The notes under the pieces: model-generated
Told to the model about the DNA's origin: nothing
The model's database searches: none
What the model saw: the letters and a program-made list of their open reading frames with translations, nothing else
Position numbers and translations under genes: made by a program
DNA from: Hymenolepis diminuta
Taxonomy: Eukaryota > Platyhelminthes > Cestoda > Cyclophyllidea > Hymenolepididae
NCBI GenBank assembly: GCA_900708905.1
Contig: CAADRB010000054.1
Span: 592,592-656,591 of the forward strand
Length of the DNA stretch: 64,000 nt
Direction of reading: 5' to 3'
In this document: positions 49,101 to 63,417 of the stretch, in pieces
How the letters are laid out: each line of letters opens with the position of its first letter
Position numbering within the stretch: position 1 is the stretch's first letter

Positions 49101-52100
49101 TTAGATTACGCTAGAATATTTATCTGGAGAAATAAAGAGGTAGCTATTTTAAGCTGGAGAATAGTCAAAATGTCTTTATCCTGAGTGAGTCGATTAAGTA
49201 GAGGTTACTATGACAAATAATACTAGTACTTAACGAAGTGAGTGGTCGTTGATTTTTTACTTTTCAGGTAGTGTTCAGTTCTTAGACTTGCTTTAATAAT
49301 CTCTAAAGTTGGACCTTATTCACTTTCAAAGCTTGTTTGTCTTTGGAAATTCATTGTTTTACCTGTATGTAATTAATTGTTCTGCTTTGTCAGTGAAGCT
49401 TTACGTATACACTTTTTCTGTTCCATTTGCTTGTAGTTTTAATAGGAGTTTTCTACATTGAATCGGATTCACTTTTTCAATAGTTAAATTGCACGAATTC
49501 CTGTTAATCATATCTGAAAGGATTTTTCCCCTTACAATTTTACTTTTTGCCCAAAATAAGCAAATGACGGGAGTTACTGAGATTTTAATCCTTGATTGTA
49601 TCTTTATTGTATTATTCAATTTTCCACACATAAAAAGATACTTATAATGTAGGAACTTCTTGTAGAAAAGGCAGCATGGAATTAAAGGACATAACAGTCC
49701 ATTGGTATGACGGATTGAAAGATGGAGTATGAATTAACAAAGTTTACATAAGTGAGAGGAAATGATCATATTGTCACAATAGCCAATAATCTCTAAAGCA
49801 TCATAGGACCATGCGGTTGAGTATTTCTGAAGTCCAAGTTTCTCATTGACCTATTCTGCGTGCTGACGTGCGTACCTCCATTCTAGATCAGAGAGATGGC
49901 TAGCTTAGTCTACTTCCAATTCTTCTGCGTGCTTGGTGACTTACATTATCATTAAAGTACTGGAACACTTGTTCTTTTTCAATGTTTGAGACGAGTTAGC
50001 TAGTTGTGCAGTTGCTTAGGTAAATGTCTTTAATGAATTTTAGCACTACCTACTTAAATGAGAGTGGACTCTCCTTTTCAACTTTCGGTTTAAGTAATTC
50101 AACAGGCAGTTCATATTTTGAAAATTTTTTGGTAATTTCACAGAGATTGCTACAATGTAGCTTACCAGTCTTCATATAATCAGAGTTTGCCTCTTATTTC
50201 AAGTCGAATAATGAATCGATATTTGTGCAGCCATGAAACTTTCGCGTACACTTAGCAAATAGGCAATCCATGTCGGCTCTTTTTGATTCAATTTAGCTTA
50301 AATTCACCTTATATATCCAACATTTGAAATCGTTGCCATTATAATGGTAACTTTGTTCAGATCAAATCGCATCTGGAGGCCGCAGTAAACCCGTTAGTCT
50401 GGATGATGTATTCACCCTGCTCTCTTCTGCATTTATTCGTGGTCCTGGTCGCTTCCACAAGAGCGTTAGTGGTGTTAGCCGTGAAGTTCGAGCTGGTATC
50501 AATTATGTAAGTTCTCACATTGTTATATTATTCCAGCACTCATTCTTAAGGTTTCCTGAATAAGGAACTTCAACTCCTCTTCTGTTAGGCTTACTTGGAA
50601 TTTTTCGATCGAATGGGTTCCGACTGGCTAGTGACGCATAGTCAAACTGTCATCTCCCATTGTCTTTCCCTCCTTCTTCCCCCTCCCCGCAACGCTCTCT
50701 CTACCACTTCAGCCTCATCCATCACTCCCAACGAAGCCGCTTTCACCCGACTTTGTGTTGGAGGTTACCTCCTGCCTCGTCTCCTTCGCCGACACTTCTC
50801 TGAAGCTGCTCAAATCGCCGTGGCTCGATACCTCTTGCATCTCATTTCAATGCGTCAGCAGCGCAAAGATAAAACGTCAAATTCTGGTCTGAAATCTCAG
50901 TTGAGTGGTCTTGGGAGGGGGCTGAGATCTGTCGGCTCTACTGGTCAACTTTCGGATGCTGTTCAACCTACGCAAAGTCAGCAGAGTGATGAGAGTATTA
51001 CCGGAAGCTCGAGTCCGGGTGTGGTTCCTGATGATCCTAACTACCTTATCTGTTGTTTGGACGTTCTGACAGAAGTGATTAGGTGGCTAGATTCAACTAT
51101 CGGTGAGTATTCTCTGTTAACTTTTTGTATTATTACTCGGATTATAACCACAAGAGAAAATCTAAATACGTCGAAATACTGCGTTTTGTAGAGCTTTTTA
51201 AAAACATTTCTACACAGTTGTAATGGTAAGAGCAGCTAGTTCTTGCTGCTGGGATCTATCTGTTCACTAGATATTTGACTAGGCTCTGAGACTGATAAAA
51301 CAGAATTCAGTCATTCCCAAGACCTTTTGTTACTTTTAACGGGACTATTTATAGGAAGAATACAATCAACGAATAGACGAGGGAGGCTTTATCTAGACTA
51401 GGTATCTAGATATTCCCTCCGCTATTCACCTTGAATATCGATTAGGTTTGTGTAAGGCCCTCAGGGATGTAAATCGCTAATACCACAGAAGTGGATAGAT
51501 TATTTTGGAATCAGGATGAGCTTATTTCATTTCCTTTTGGTGAGGAGACCATTGGCAATGAGTTATTGATAGATTTCATTAATTGTAAGATTTGATGATC
51601 ACATCATTTTCAAGTCGCAGATAATTATATGTCTCAAGGTTGAGTCTGATTGCCAAAAAATTTAAATGATCACTCGGTTGCCAAACAACGATCAGCAATA
51701 ACTAAAGTAATGCAGTTAATGTTGCTGATGATATTAGTCTAATTATTCTATAAAGGTCTAAGTTCATAAAAAAATATAAGGAATTGTTAACAGTATTTCT
51801 TTCAGTACTTACTCTTTTTCGTTCATAATGGCATCTTCATTTTGATGTGTTTATGCAGCTCGCATTAGAATTTCTGGTTCAAAAGTTCAAGTTAATTGCG
51901 GCAAGATCTGACGTTTTAAAGTTCGAACTTCCAACATTCAGTTTCTTGATAAATACACAAAACGTTAAAATACTTGAATCGCTTAATCTCGTATTCGCCT
52001 ACGTTTAGTACCTACATAATCAACATATTCAGTTGACTGATCGATGCTCTTCTACTAATTTAATAGTGTGATTAAAATGGCTTGCGCTTAATTAACGAAA

Positions 52101-55100
52101 GATAACCACCATAAACGGCCTGCAGAATTTCCTAATATAATGTTTACCATTCGACTATTAGCACCTATTCTCTCACCTACAATCTTGGACACGTTGTTCG
52201 ATGTCTGTCTCTGCCATCCTGCTCTGGGTGTCCGAGTCTCTGCAGCTGCTGTTCTTCGTCAACTAGCCATCGCTTTGCCCAGTCAACGAGTACCTCTCAT
52301 GGATCGATGCATGACAACCCTGAATGACACGTCGGCTTCTTCTCCATCTGTTTCTCCTGAGGCAATCTCCGGATATAGTCTTACTCTTGGCGGTCTTGTA
52401 GCTGGAGCCTTGCTTAGTGATTTGGGTATTCCCTGCGCTAAAGGAAAAGCTGTAAGTAAACAGTTATTACTTTTGCTGCAATCAAGTGAATTTGGATTTT
52501 GAAATGTGATTTTAGGTATTCTCACTGGCTGAGGACTTACTTCGTGTGGCTAACCAGAATAGTCGTCTTACTACCGCCAGAACACAAGCTGGTTGGTATC
52601 TACTAGGTGCTTGTATGGCTCTCGGATCGACTGCAGTTCGTCCACATTTGCCGAGACTTATTCTCCTCTGGCGAAATGCTTTTCCGCGATCTACCCGAGA
52701 ATTGGAAGCTGAAAAGCAGCGGGGTGACGCTTTCACTTGGCAGGTGAGTCCTCTCTGTATAATTTACTAAACAAGCATATCTTCGATTTATTAACAACCA
52801 TCTTCGTGACTACCAACTTAACGTCTGATATATGATCAATGTGCCCAGAACTTTGCTCCAGCTGAAGAGGTCTGCACATATATTAAACCTCATGCAATTT
52901 CACAGACTATTGGTGTCATTGAAACTAAAAACATATAGAGGAATATTATCTAATAATTTTCTTCATTGAGAATTTTGCATGAATTCTTTCTATATTTCCT
53001 TCTGGTAGTTTTCTTCGTTCAGTTTCTCTCCTTTTTTTCTTCATGCCTAATCGTTTAGTGTCAGACTTCTTACATTTCGCAGAAATTTCTCATATACTTG
53101 GAATTTTGCACCGGTGCATTCATGTGCCTTACTTTTAGGTCATATACTACTTATAAATATAGGATTGTTAATGCCAATTTGAGGCAAGCTAACAGGAATC
53201 AAGAGTTGATATATTATAATCCTGGTCGGCTTAGGGTATTGTGCTGGCACAATGCACATCCTCTTTATTTACTGTTTATTTTATATAAATGTGTGGCGTA
53301 GTCGGAATTTAGTGATTATTTCGATAATACCGTAGTGTCACTTGAGTTCCTCTGGCTTCCGACCCTGCTGCTGAGGCCATTGCGAGGTTTCGAAGGCACT
53401 CGGTTGCCTGCTTCTCGCGGGAAGGTCTGAGTCATTGCATTGCTCTCCCGTGATGGGAGTGGCTTTGACAAAGTCAGGGGGTAACAGAAACGTATTCCTC
53501 GTAGCTGTATGTCCGTGGAAGCCATTTGGTTGAGGTCTGGCTTCGAGGAAATGAGATGAGTCCTAGCAAGCGCGTGTAGCGAGATTGGTACCAAAACTCA
53601 ATTCAGACTACAGTAGCGGGTCCTTTTACTCCAGAAGTATTGAGGTAGGCTCGCACTAGTATCTATCGCCATGAAATCTCTGCCAAGTAACTGTCATTCG
53701 TCTCAGTTTTAGGATAAGTGATTTCAACTTAAGCTACGCTTGGTGTTAATCTATGTTAATCCTTCTCCATCGCTCTTTAAATACATTTCTAGATGTTGGT
53801 TCACAATATTATACCTTACTTTCTCCATATTTGTATTTTATGACATCATTTAGGGCTATTATATCATTTCTTTGGTCATAAAAATCATGGCTTTCTACCG
53901 CTATTGTTGAGAAAAAAACAGGCAATCTGAAGATTGGGAAGAAGAATGTTTTATAGTATAAAACATTGCGCATTAAATACCACCATTACTAAACTCTTGT
54001 ATCATAGAATAGTAAGCTATTCCTCTTAGGCTGATTCTTTTGTTGATTCAGAGTCAAAGACTGCGATTTAATTAATGGGTAAAATTTTTTCTCAAAAGTA
54101 AAGAGAAAGAGGGATATTGTAAACTGTAAATTCATTTTCCCTGGATTGTTTCTCAGAAAATGCCATTTATTATTTGCCCCTAGACTTTAATATTAGAAAG
54201 AATTCCCAGGGATACTTTGTTCCTATTCAACAAAACGCAATTCGGTGTTCGTTTTATCTTCATCCTCATCACTTCTCATCCACTAAAAGTATTTGGCGAT
54301 TTCTGTTTTATATTTTCCTGACTGACCCTTTGGATAGTTCCATTTATATGTCATGATGTTTCTAAACCGACTGACAATCAATATTTCCACCTACGTATTA
54401 ATATGAGCTTAAAATTTGCTTCTGAATCCCCCATAACATCGTATTTTTGTGTTTCAGTATTTAATACCGCATCCATAGCACTTCATATATTCCTGTTATT
54501 TCGTCAGCCGCATATGTGGAAATCGTAACTATGTGTGGAAATTTTACCGCTTAATTCCATGCTTGTAGATTGTTTCTCCTTTTTTCATTTCTTCCTGTCT
54601 GATATAGCCTTATTATCCATCTTTAATACTAATTGGCGAAACTTCTTATGTGTCGTAATTTTGGCATAAATCTGAATAAGTATTCGCCCATCAAGATGCG
54701 CATTTGGCAGATGTATTATTCCTATAAACATCCCACAATTTCGAGCCAAAATATTACTGAATGGTGTCATATAAGTGGAATTATGATGATTAATTCACCT
54801 TTTTCAGGTAACGATTGAAGCCCGAGCTGGAGCACTGTGTTCAATGCAAGCTTTTCTGCAGTACTGTGCACCGGTGATGGCCAAGGAAAATGTTTCACGT
54901 CGTCTTTTACCTCCATTGGAATGTGCTCTAAATTTTCTTGGAATGATGCCAGACATTGTTAAAACTTATGGCAATCACTTGTCTGCACCTGCATCTCTCT
55001 TGCGGCTGAGGCTCTATCGCTGCCTCGCTCTTTTACCTCCTACGGCGTATTCAAGTTGGTCACTCTCTTTTTAGAATTAACAAATTTTTGTGTATTTTTC

Positions 55101-58100
55101 TTGAGCATTGTTTATCTTGGCTTTCTTAAACCCCAATGGTCATTTTTAGGCTTGTCTAATTCTAAGTCATTTATTTGATTTCACTAGCCTATATGTTCCA
55201 TGTATTTCAACCTTCAGTCTTTTTAGTTAGGTGTAAGTTGTTAAGCTATGGTTTTGAATTTTCCTTACGATAAGTGCTGACGAGAGCGCTGATTGGAAAA
55301 TTTGAATATTCGATCGTACCGGATTTCTTGTTCTTTTTTAGTTATATTTTTGGCCAAATGTGTACTTCTAAGTCTTTCAGTTTTCCAATTATGCTCGATT
55401 AATTCTCCGCTTTCCCTGCATTAGCCTGTTAGAGAGTGCAAGTAATAGCTTAGTATCTTAGAGACTACAAAGTCTAATCGAGTTATCATCTTTTTAGCTT
55501 CTTTTCGATTTTCATCACATATCAAGATGGAGAGAAGGCAGGGGAGTTACTGGCAAAGTTTGTTCAGCAGGTACCAGAAACCTCGAGAGGTAGATGGTGT
55601 TCTTCGAAGGGTGTTCACGTCTTTTCTCCCTTATTGATACAGAAATCTAAATAATAGATTAGAGATTAGCCTTGTCTTAGGCCAGATAAGAGAAGGCCAA
55701 AACAGATATCATTGGGCATTATTCGTCCATTCATCTTGTGACATCTACATACGCTTACAGCTAACATATCGGTTAGTAATACTGTTTCGGAGAAGAGACA
55801 CGGCTGCATTTTGGTTGAAGTAACGCTAACCACTTAAATATAGAGGGTCAGATAACAACACATCAGTACACAATTTAGCGTTCATTTATATGTAACTTTC
55901 GAACTGCTCTTTAGAGATCTTGAATAGGGACGTAATTGTACTCTTCTCTGTCTTCTCTTCGGGTTGTGGTTGTTTCTAGAGTAACAAAAAAATGTGGAAG
56001 GCTTCAGAATTTCTAATACGATGATTAATAAGTCATTTTGCCCAGGTGAGTCATTTTTTCGGGCTATCATAATGGAATCTTTATTAGACAAGCGAATGAT
56101 TTGAACGTATATGTCATCATCGGTTTCATTTCCGCTCCCCTCTGGGAAATTTAGCCCACTTTGGAAACGATATTAACTCTTATTTTCTGATAGATGCATT
56201 ATGCGTCAGAGATAAAAAGTAGAAATTACATTTCTGCGCTACTGTTTTCATTATATTTTTTTATAATTTTTTTCAGACGGCTAGCCCTTCTAATTTAACT
56301 TGCTCTTTTTTTCTTTCTACTCATTCTTTAGCAAGTGTTTTATCAATCGAGAAACCTAATGGCTTCTATATGTTTTTCACTTTCCCTTTTTATCTCGCAC
56401 TCCTATTGGCTCTCACATATCTGCGTCTCTGATTGGCGGCTTACCTCAAATTTCATTTTGGATGGGTGCCATCTCCTTGCTCGTAAAGTTATTCTATTCC
56501 ACTTTACTTCGTGTATTGGGGTGAAATATTGCCATGTTTCATTTTGTAATCAGATTTTATTTGAATATTTATGGAATTTCAGGTCTGTAAATATCAACCG
56601 TGTAAAAGTTATACATGGAATTATCACTATTACTGAGAGGGGACGACTGTCAGAGAAATTGTCAAATAGAACATTTTTAAATCAGAGAATCTTATTATTG
56701 CTTAAAATTGATTCGAAATTTGCATATCTGAATTAGGTTTCAGGATTAAAATTACTCTTCCAATGTAACATACTTCTGCATAAGGAGATATTTGTGATAT
56801 TTCTTTTGTCTTCCCTTTTTTTCAGATGGTTAAATGTTTTGAAAAAGGTTCTTTACTATTTACCTACTTCAAGTATTTTCCTGAATTTCTTCATACGCTT
56901 CATCCTAAAAACTTAAAATTGATTGATTTATTTCCCATCGTCTGATTGGGAGAACGTACCTTAAAGCCTAATTTCTCATATGTCGCCAAATTTGTTTTTC
57001 TTATTGGACGCTTTGATCATTAGATGATTGACTTCTATTAGTCTACTCAAAATAAACTTCAATTGGCACAATAAAATGGAATTTACTTTTTGGATCTTAG
57101 TGCTTAGTTTGCAAAATGTTATATTTGTGACAAACCTTTTAATTTCCGGCATTCCTCGCTACGCCCAGATGAAAAAAAGGGAAGAAAAGCATGGATACCA
57201 ATGGATTCCATTTGATTCACCCATTGACATATAAAATGAATCTTAAGATAGATGCAACGATGCTTACAAAGAACGAAATGGAATTATATGGGGGTAACAA
57301 ATGGGTAAATGACATTTAAGAGGCCGATGATGAAGCAGTTAATGTGCTTGTCTGTGAAGTTAGAGGTCATGGGTTCGGTGCTCTTTGGTGAACACTCTGT
57401 GAGTGGAATGACCAACTATATTGATTAACTCTGGTTAATAAACGGGGTGGTGACGGAATTCGAGATTCTCAACAGGAGGGTCTATGATACTTCCCTTCTA
57501 CCCAAAATAAATGTTGAAAAATGCTGGCATAAAATACACCTTATGTTTTATAATAAAATTTAACTGTAGAGGATCAGTTTAAACATCAAAAATTTCTTCG
57601 ATAGGTCACTTAAATTGCTTTCTTTGACTCGTATGCACTAGGGATGTCCTCCTTTATAATCCTCTTTCGATATTCTCAACCATCTTACACTTGAACGTCT
57701 TTCTAGTTGTTATGTTGTCTCTTCTGTTTGTTTCTACGCTAATCTAGTCACCCCATCTCTTTGTGTTATGTTTCATAACTTTCTAATAGTGAATTCAGGA
57801 TCTAAGCAATTCTTTTATTTTTAATAGAATTACTATTTAAAATGTATTCAGGTCTCCTTTTCAACTTACGTCATTGTTCTGGTTTTCCTTTGCATGTTTA
57901 TTAATGCCTTGACGGTTATCTTTCTCATCTTTCTATTCTATTCTACTTTCTTGTTCCTGTACACCAACTAAAACGTGCATGCGGCGTTTAATTAAGCTTC
58001 GCTAACTTTTCAAGCAGCAGAAATTTTGTGATTTATGACTTTGATCCTTTTTGCTCGGTTAAGTAGAAATTTTCTTTTTCTCATTTCTAGCAATTGATCC

Positions 58101-61100
58101 GACTTTGAATAGAAAGCAATAATGCCATTTTGGTAAAAGGAAAGGTCACATAACGGGCATATTATTAGTTTTCCCATGAAATATATAAGTAGAAAGTCAT
58201 TTTATAGTGGTAGGTCACTCAGAGCTTGATTAATATTTTTGAATTTGCAATTCCATATGTAAAATTAAATAGAGGAGAATGTTCATACGTACCTTTCATA
58301 CGGAATCACGTATGACTGCAATCCATGCCTGCATATATTGTACTAGACACCAGCTTATTGAAATTGACTGTGTCAAAAGCATAAATATGTCAAGTGAAGG
58401 TAAGATTGGGAGAAAGATGACATTTATCCCTTCACAATCATGACATTTTAAAGCCGATCAAGTATAATATATCTCTCTTTGCACTTATCACTATTTATCT
58501 CCTACAAGGTATTTTAGATTCATGGAAAGCGCCTAAATGTGAAATTTTTCGTATAATTACAGTTATCATCGGAAGGTCGTCGTGCATTTCTATTTAGCGG
58601 TATTTATATAGTGCCTTGTTCTATTTTATGATTAGGTGACATGGATGATATGTATGAGCGTAAGTGGTTATGTCTTAGGTTGCTATCTTTCCATTAATTT
58701 TCTGATACTAATTTTTAATTGATTTATGATATGATATGAAAGTATGACAAGTTTGTAGCATCCCCCTACCCTTCGGGACGTCAATTAATTGGCAGGAATG
58801 TGGCTTGTTTACTAACCGAACAGAAATAACTTGCTTGCTAGTCTTGCTAACTGATGTCTTCAAAATCGGACTAACTGCGAATTATAACTCTGTAATGTGG
58901 TCATTTACTAAAGTAAACTTTAAAAATAGTTATAAATAAGCATTATTTAGAGAAAAGCGAATGGAAAGGAACTAATAATATAACAGTTTCAGCGGAATTA
59001 TTTTCGTCCCCTTGAAAGATATCTTTTTAGGTTCTCCCTTGCTCTCATTTTTTCCCCGTGCACAGCGAACATAATCTTAAAATTTTGCCCTGTTTGGATG
59101 GCTTTTCGAACTTTCTGTCGAATTGTTAGCTGGAGAAATTTTTTCTCTAATGGTTCCCACTTATAGTCGTCAGCATAATTACTACGCTTTATAGTTTCAA
59201 TAAGCTTGGACAGAAATAATAGTTTGGAATCTATCCAATAAAAAATTCTCATTCAGTTATCCACTAATATTAACCATTTTTAGCTGTTGCCTGTTCTCCG
59301 ATGACTTAGTAGACGTGGACCTTGATTGCTGTGTCATCGACATTTTATTTATATTGTCTAGGAAGGGTCGGTAGTGAAAAGATTAATTGAATCTGGAGCA
59401 ATCATTACATCTCGGTGCAGAATCTAATCCTGAAGCAATAACATCTAAATGCCATTTCCGCGGTCTAACAAGGATTTTTGCTGACTTTGGACTAGACTGT
59501 GTCTATCATTTTTTGGTTGCATCAAATTGCACAAACTAATCTTTTCGCAGAGATTTTGATTCAACTATTGTATTTGATCCCATTCAATACACTTCTGCTC
59601 TGCTGGTAAAACTTTTACCTGATTTATTTAAGGGTTACAATTTCAGCTAGACACATGTATTTATGACCTCTCTAACATTCAAATCACTTACACCGCGGTA
59701 TCTCAGTGTCCTGGAGATAAGGACACTAAACAGACCAAATCTGTTTTGCTGTCCAATGTGCTGTTAAAGTGATCTTCTTGCTCACAATCTCATGTGTCCA
59801 ATAACTAGCTGAGTTGTGGTCCAGTCTATTCTGCTGTTCTAAGTGACTATTTAAAAATCAACATTATTTCAATTCAATTGTTTAGTTTTTCTAATCATTC
59901 TCAGTGGTTGATTTAACTACTTAAAAACCGTTTCAGTAATATACCAATAATTATACCATTTTTTCTTTTAAAGGTGGATTTAACGTTCTACTTCGTGAGC
60001 TAGTGGCCGAATTTACACTAACTGATTCTTCGTCCACTACGGCAGTCTGTTTGACCGGTCTTCTTGGACAGAGTGAGGACAGTGTGGTGCTCAACTCTTG
60101 GTGTCAGGCTTCTGATCAACAGATTATTGAGGATTCTGTAAGTTTTTTGTTGGATAAAAGTGAATAATTTCTATTTTCTACTTAAAATTAATTAAATTAA
60201 ATTCATCTATTCTCGGAGATAATATCTTACACTATCAAGAGCCAATATCTTTTAATTGTTTTTTAAGTGATCTGTTTATTTGTTTGGAATTCTGATTAAA
60301 ATTGTTCTTATTTTACCCAAATCGATTTCTAACCCGAATTTAAATTGCAATTTCTAAAATTTTGTGGTTAAATGCATATTTGCAATGTGGGCGAGTCGCT
60401 TACCCTTAAATGTAAACCGACACGCTTCCGGGTTAAGCGTTTAGTTATACTTATTTCGCATTACGTCCCTTGGTGTAAATTAAAACAAATATCGGTCTTC
60501 TGCAACAGAAGCGGATGGAAACAAAATCGGCTTTCATTAGTTTCGTTTTAAAAGGAAGGGAAAGAAAACAAATCTTGTTGTCAAGTTAACCAGCAAAATT
60601 TCATTCCTTTCATTGTTACTTCCAGAAATTGTTTTCTTGATTTATATTTCTTCCCAACTTCGAGTTTAAAGTAATGATTTTGTAAAATCCTCAATATTAG
60701 TCCAGTTTATTGAAACTTTAATGGATTAATGTATTCTTCTGTTGATAACAATATTTTTCAACTACGTAATAAAAATAATAATACGGGTTTAATTGTCATA
60801 TTCTCACTTGTTTCCTTAGATAGTAAGAGTTCACTGCGGAACAATGAACCAGCTATTACTGATTTACAGAAGTACGGTCAATTGAAAGATACAACGGCTT
60901 GATCCCTCTACATTTTCACGAAATAGACATGGGAAGAGATATGATCATTGTCCGGATATTAGCTCATTCATGATGTTTCGAATTTTAGTGTGATGCACAT
61001 TTCGCTGCTGTAAGTCGTTTGAATTTATCTATTTCTCTTCTTTTCTAAGATTGAGCAGCACAATTACTGCTGTCCCGGTTCGATTGGTAATGATACTGCC

Positions 61101-63417
61101 TACCTTTTCTTACGAGAAGGACTTGTAACCGCTATTGTAAGTCATTAATTTGTCCAATTAATAGAATAAGTTGCTTTCTGCCAATTTATTCATCGTTTCT
61201 CTTTTCCTTTTTAGTCATCAGACAGTTTTACCGTCAATTACTCTCAGAACCTAATCCTCGAGGGTCAACCAGAGGCAACTTCAATGTCCCCTCGCAGGCA
61301 GGCCTCCGCTCGTCTAGCCAGTATGGGAGACGACACTTCTGCTTATACAATCCCAGATAATCCCCTTCAGGATCATATCAACCCTCATCATCATCGTCAA
61401 GGTCCTCCTGTACTTGCTTCTCAAGTCATCGAGGCTGCAATTGACCTATTTGGTATAGTCTTTCCCTTTGTCTCTACTCGACATCGCATCCAAATGCTCG
61501 AACACTTCACAGAATGTATTCGTGTCTCTAAAGCTGCTAGGCAAGAAGCCATCCAGGTTAACATCTTTGCTGCACTTCTTTGTGCTTGGCGACACCTTTC
61601 TGATACGAAATACTCCTTCGGAGATGATAAGACTCTACGTTCTACTGCCGTTGCTCTCACCATGGTATGGATTCTTTTTCATTAACAACACTACTACTTA
61701 AAGCATATAAGTAACATTGGTCAGTTTTGTAGGGCGCTCTATCGAGTTCAAACCCGGTGCTGCGTTTTGCAGCAGCTGAGTGCGTTGGACGTCTCGCACA
61801 AGTGGTTGGTGAAGCATCGTTTCTAGCAGAAATTGCTCAGACTTCATTTGATCAGTTGAGGTATCTTAGGGATTCTCAGGCTCGAGCAGCTGGTCTCTGT
61901 GCTACTGTTGGATGTTTGCATCGATTTGTTGGAGGTCTGGCATGTGGACAGCATCTTAGTACTAGTGTCTCTGTTCTCTTAGCCGTTGCACAAGATTCTA
62001 GTGCACCGACGGTGCAGGTTTGCTCATTCTGATAATTTATTATCACGGCTTCTTGTAATTACTCAGATTACCAAATCCCTTCTTACCATTTCTAGGCCTG
62101 GGCTTTGAACGCATTGGCTTTAACTGCAGAATCCGGTGGGCCGATGTTCAGAGAATTTGTTCAACCCAGTCTCAATCTTGTTCTTCGTCTACTTCTTAAA
62201 ACACCTTTCACTGTGATTGATATTCATCGCAGCCTGGCCAATCTTCTTGGTGCTCTGATAACTACTCTGGGACCTGAATTACAATGTTAGAAATATTATT
62301 TTTGTTGATCTTTCATTTTATTTGTTTATTTTGATATGTGTGTTTGAGTTATGCCTTGTCTTGTTAGTGGAGGTGCTCAATAGTTGTTTTCGGGGAAGTG
62401 TACTTCGAAGAATAAGGTTTAGGCCACATAAATGGTTTTAATATGAGGTCAGTGACCTTGATAGCCAATCGTACCGGTTAATTCTGAATGTTAAAGGATG
62501 CTAGAATGGGAGTTTCTCCTAAAAGTGGCTCCGGAATATCCTCCCTTTACTCACGTCAAGTGTTGTGAAAACTTTCCATGATGAGATTAGCATGTAGCTT
62601 TGTCTATGCATAACTTATCAAGTTAATTATCACGATCTGTTAATGCTCTCCAGCTGACATATATTATGAAGAATCAATTTTTTTCATCTTTCAGCTTCAA
62701 GTGGAGGAGGCAAATCAAATACGGGTATCTCTTGTCTTCTTTGCTGTTCTATTCTGCTGGAACATCCAGATCCCCATCTTCAAGCAGAAGGTATCGCCAA
62801 CTTTCAAAGAATTCATGTCTTCGCCCCACATCTCATCAACTTGGCTCTCTTTGCACCCATTCTCTCAGTTAGTTGATAACTTTTAGAACTTTTCTTATTG
62901 ACATTATTACTTTTTTGCTTATCATCTAGTCTAGATTAACTCACTAACTCTGAAACAGTGATCAGGAACCGAATTTATTGTTACCCTATTTTCGCAATGA
63001 TATTTTTTATTATAGACTTCAATGACGAGCAGCTGTTTTATACTTCGTCGAGCATCGATAGCTTGTATTCGCCAGATCAGTCAGAAGGATGCTGACAATC
63101 TCTGTGATGTAATGGCAGCTGTCGCTATAGCAACAGAGGCAGCAAAATCAGCATCTCCAACAAATACTTCCACATCCGGTTTTATCGGTTCCTTACCTGG
63201 GGAAGCACCAGGTGGTTCACTTCAGACGGTTGGTGTGTCTGGTTACGTCAATTCCGAGTCAGTTCCATCTCTTGAAATTGTTCTTTTCAGTCTACTTGAT
63301 GTGGAAATAGATTGGAAGTTACGACGCCATTTGGAAGAGGCTATCTCAAGTCTACTCCAAGCCAGAGGACTTAGTCATTTCCAACAGTGGATGAGAAGCT
63401 TGAAACAACTTCTTCAT
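46112..63417 (+). CDS. HEATR5B: HEAT repeat-containing protein 5B homologue, 5' part (14 exons, window-truncated)
   Basis: Exons: 46112-46708, 47731-47962, 50361-50506, 50589-51102, 52126-52451, 52516-52743, 54808-55054, 59974-60137, 61050-61136, 61215-61664, 61733-62017, 62096-62285, 62695-62867, 63016-63417. They join in frame to 1347 codons and continue beyond the window. Conserved blocks match human HEATR5B in order: PVFIYDWLR near the start, [37 protein letters not shown], the [19 protein letters not shown] block, [18 protein letters not shown], and ITTLGPELQ. The human protein (about 2070 residues) is a HEAT-repeat scaffold that joins the aftiphilin/synergin-gamma and AP-1 clathrin machinery in endosome-to-Golgi traffic. 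The start is the first ATG of exon 1 and aligns with the human start. Several introns exceed 1 kb, one nearly 5 kb. No breaks were seen. Confidence 0.95.
53320..53600. other. GC-richer island inside a HEATR5B intron
   Basis: Between exons 6 and 7 this segment has a visibly higher GC content than the surrounding intron and is open on the minus strand for 92 codons. The translation shows no known domain. It may be an inserted repeat; I found no second copy in the window. Confidence 0.4.
57323..57530 (+). repeat. Possible tRNA-derived SINE, copy 1 (HEATR5B intron)
   Basis: About 57331-57385 resembles a decayed tRNA: an A-box-like GCAGTTAATGTG, then GAAGTTAGAGGTCAT and a B-box-like GGGTTCGGTGCTC. 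The following 150 bases resemble 62445-62575 (GGTTAA...AAGGATG/GGGTGGTG, GGGAG or GGAGGGT, then a CTCCCTT-like stretch ahead of a TGTTG end). The similarity is loose. Confidence 0.45.
59705..59727. other. Perfect 8-bp inverted repeat (hairpin) in HEATR5B intron
   Basis: AGTGTCCT (59705-59712) and AGGACACT (59720-59727) are exact complements around a 7-base loop. The location is deep within the long seventh intron. Function unknown; chance is possible. Confidence 0.6.
62440..62575 (+). repeat. Possible SINE, copy 2 (HEATR5B intron)
   Basis: It loosely resembles the 3' body of the segment at 57323-57530. A tRNA-like head is not evident here, so it would be 5'-truncated or diverged. Confidence 0.3.
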
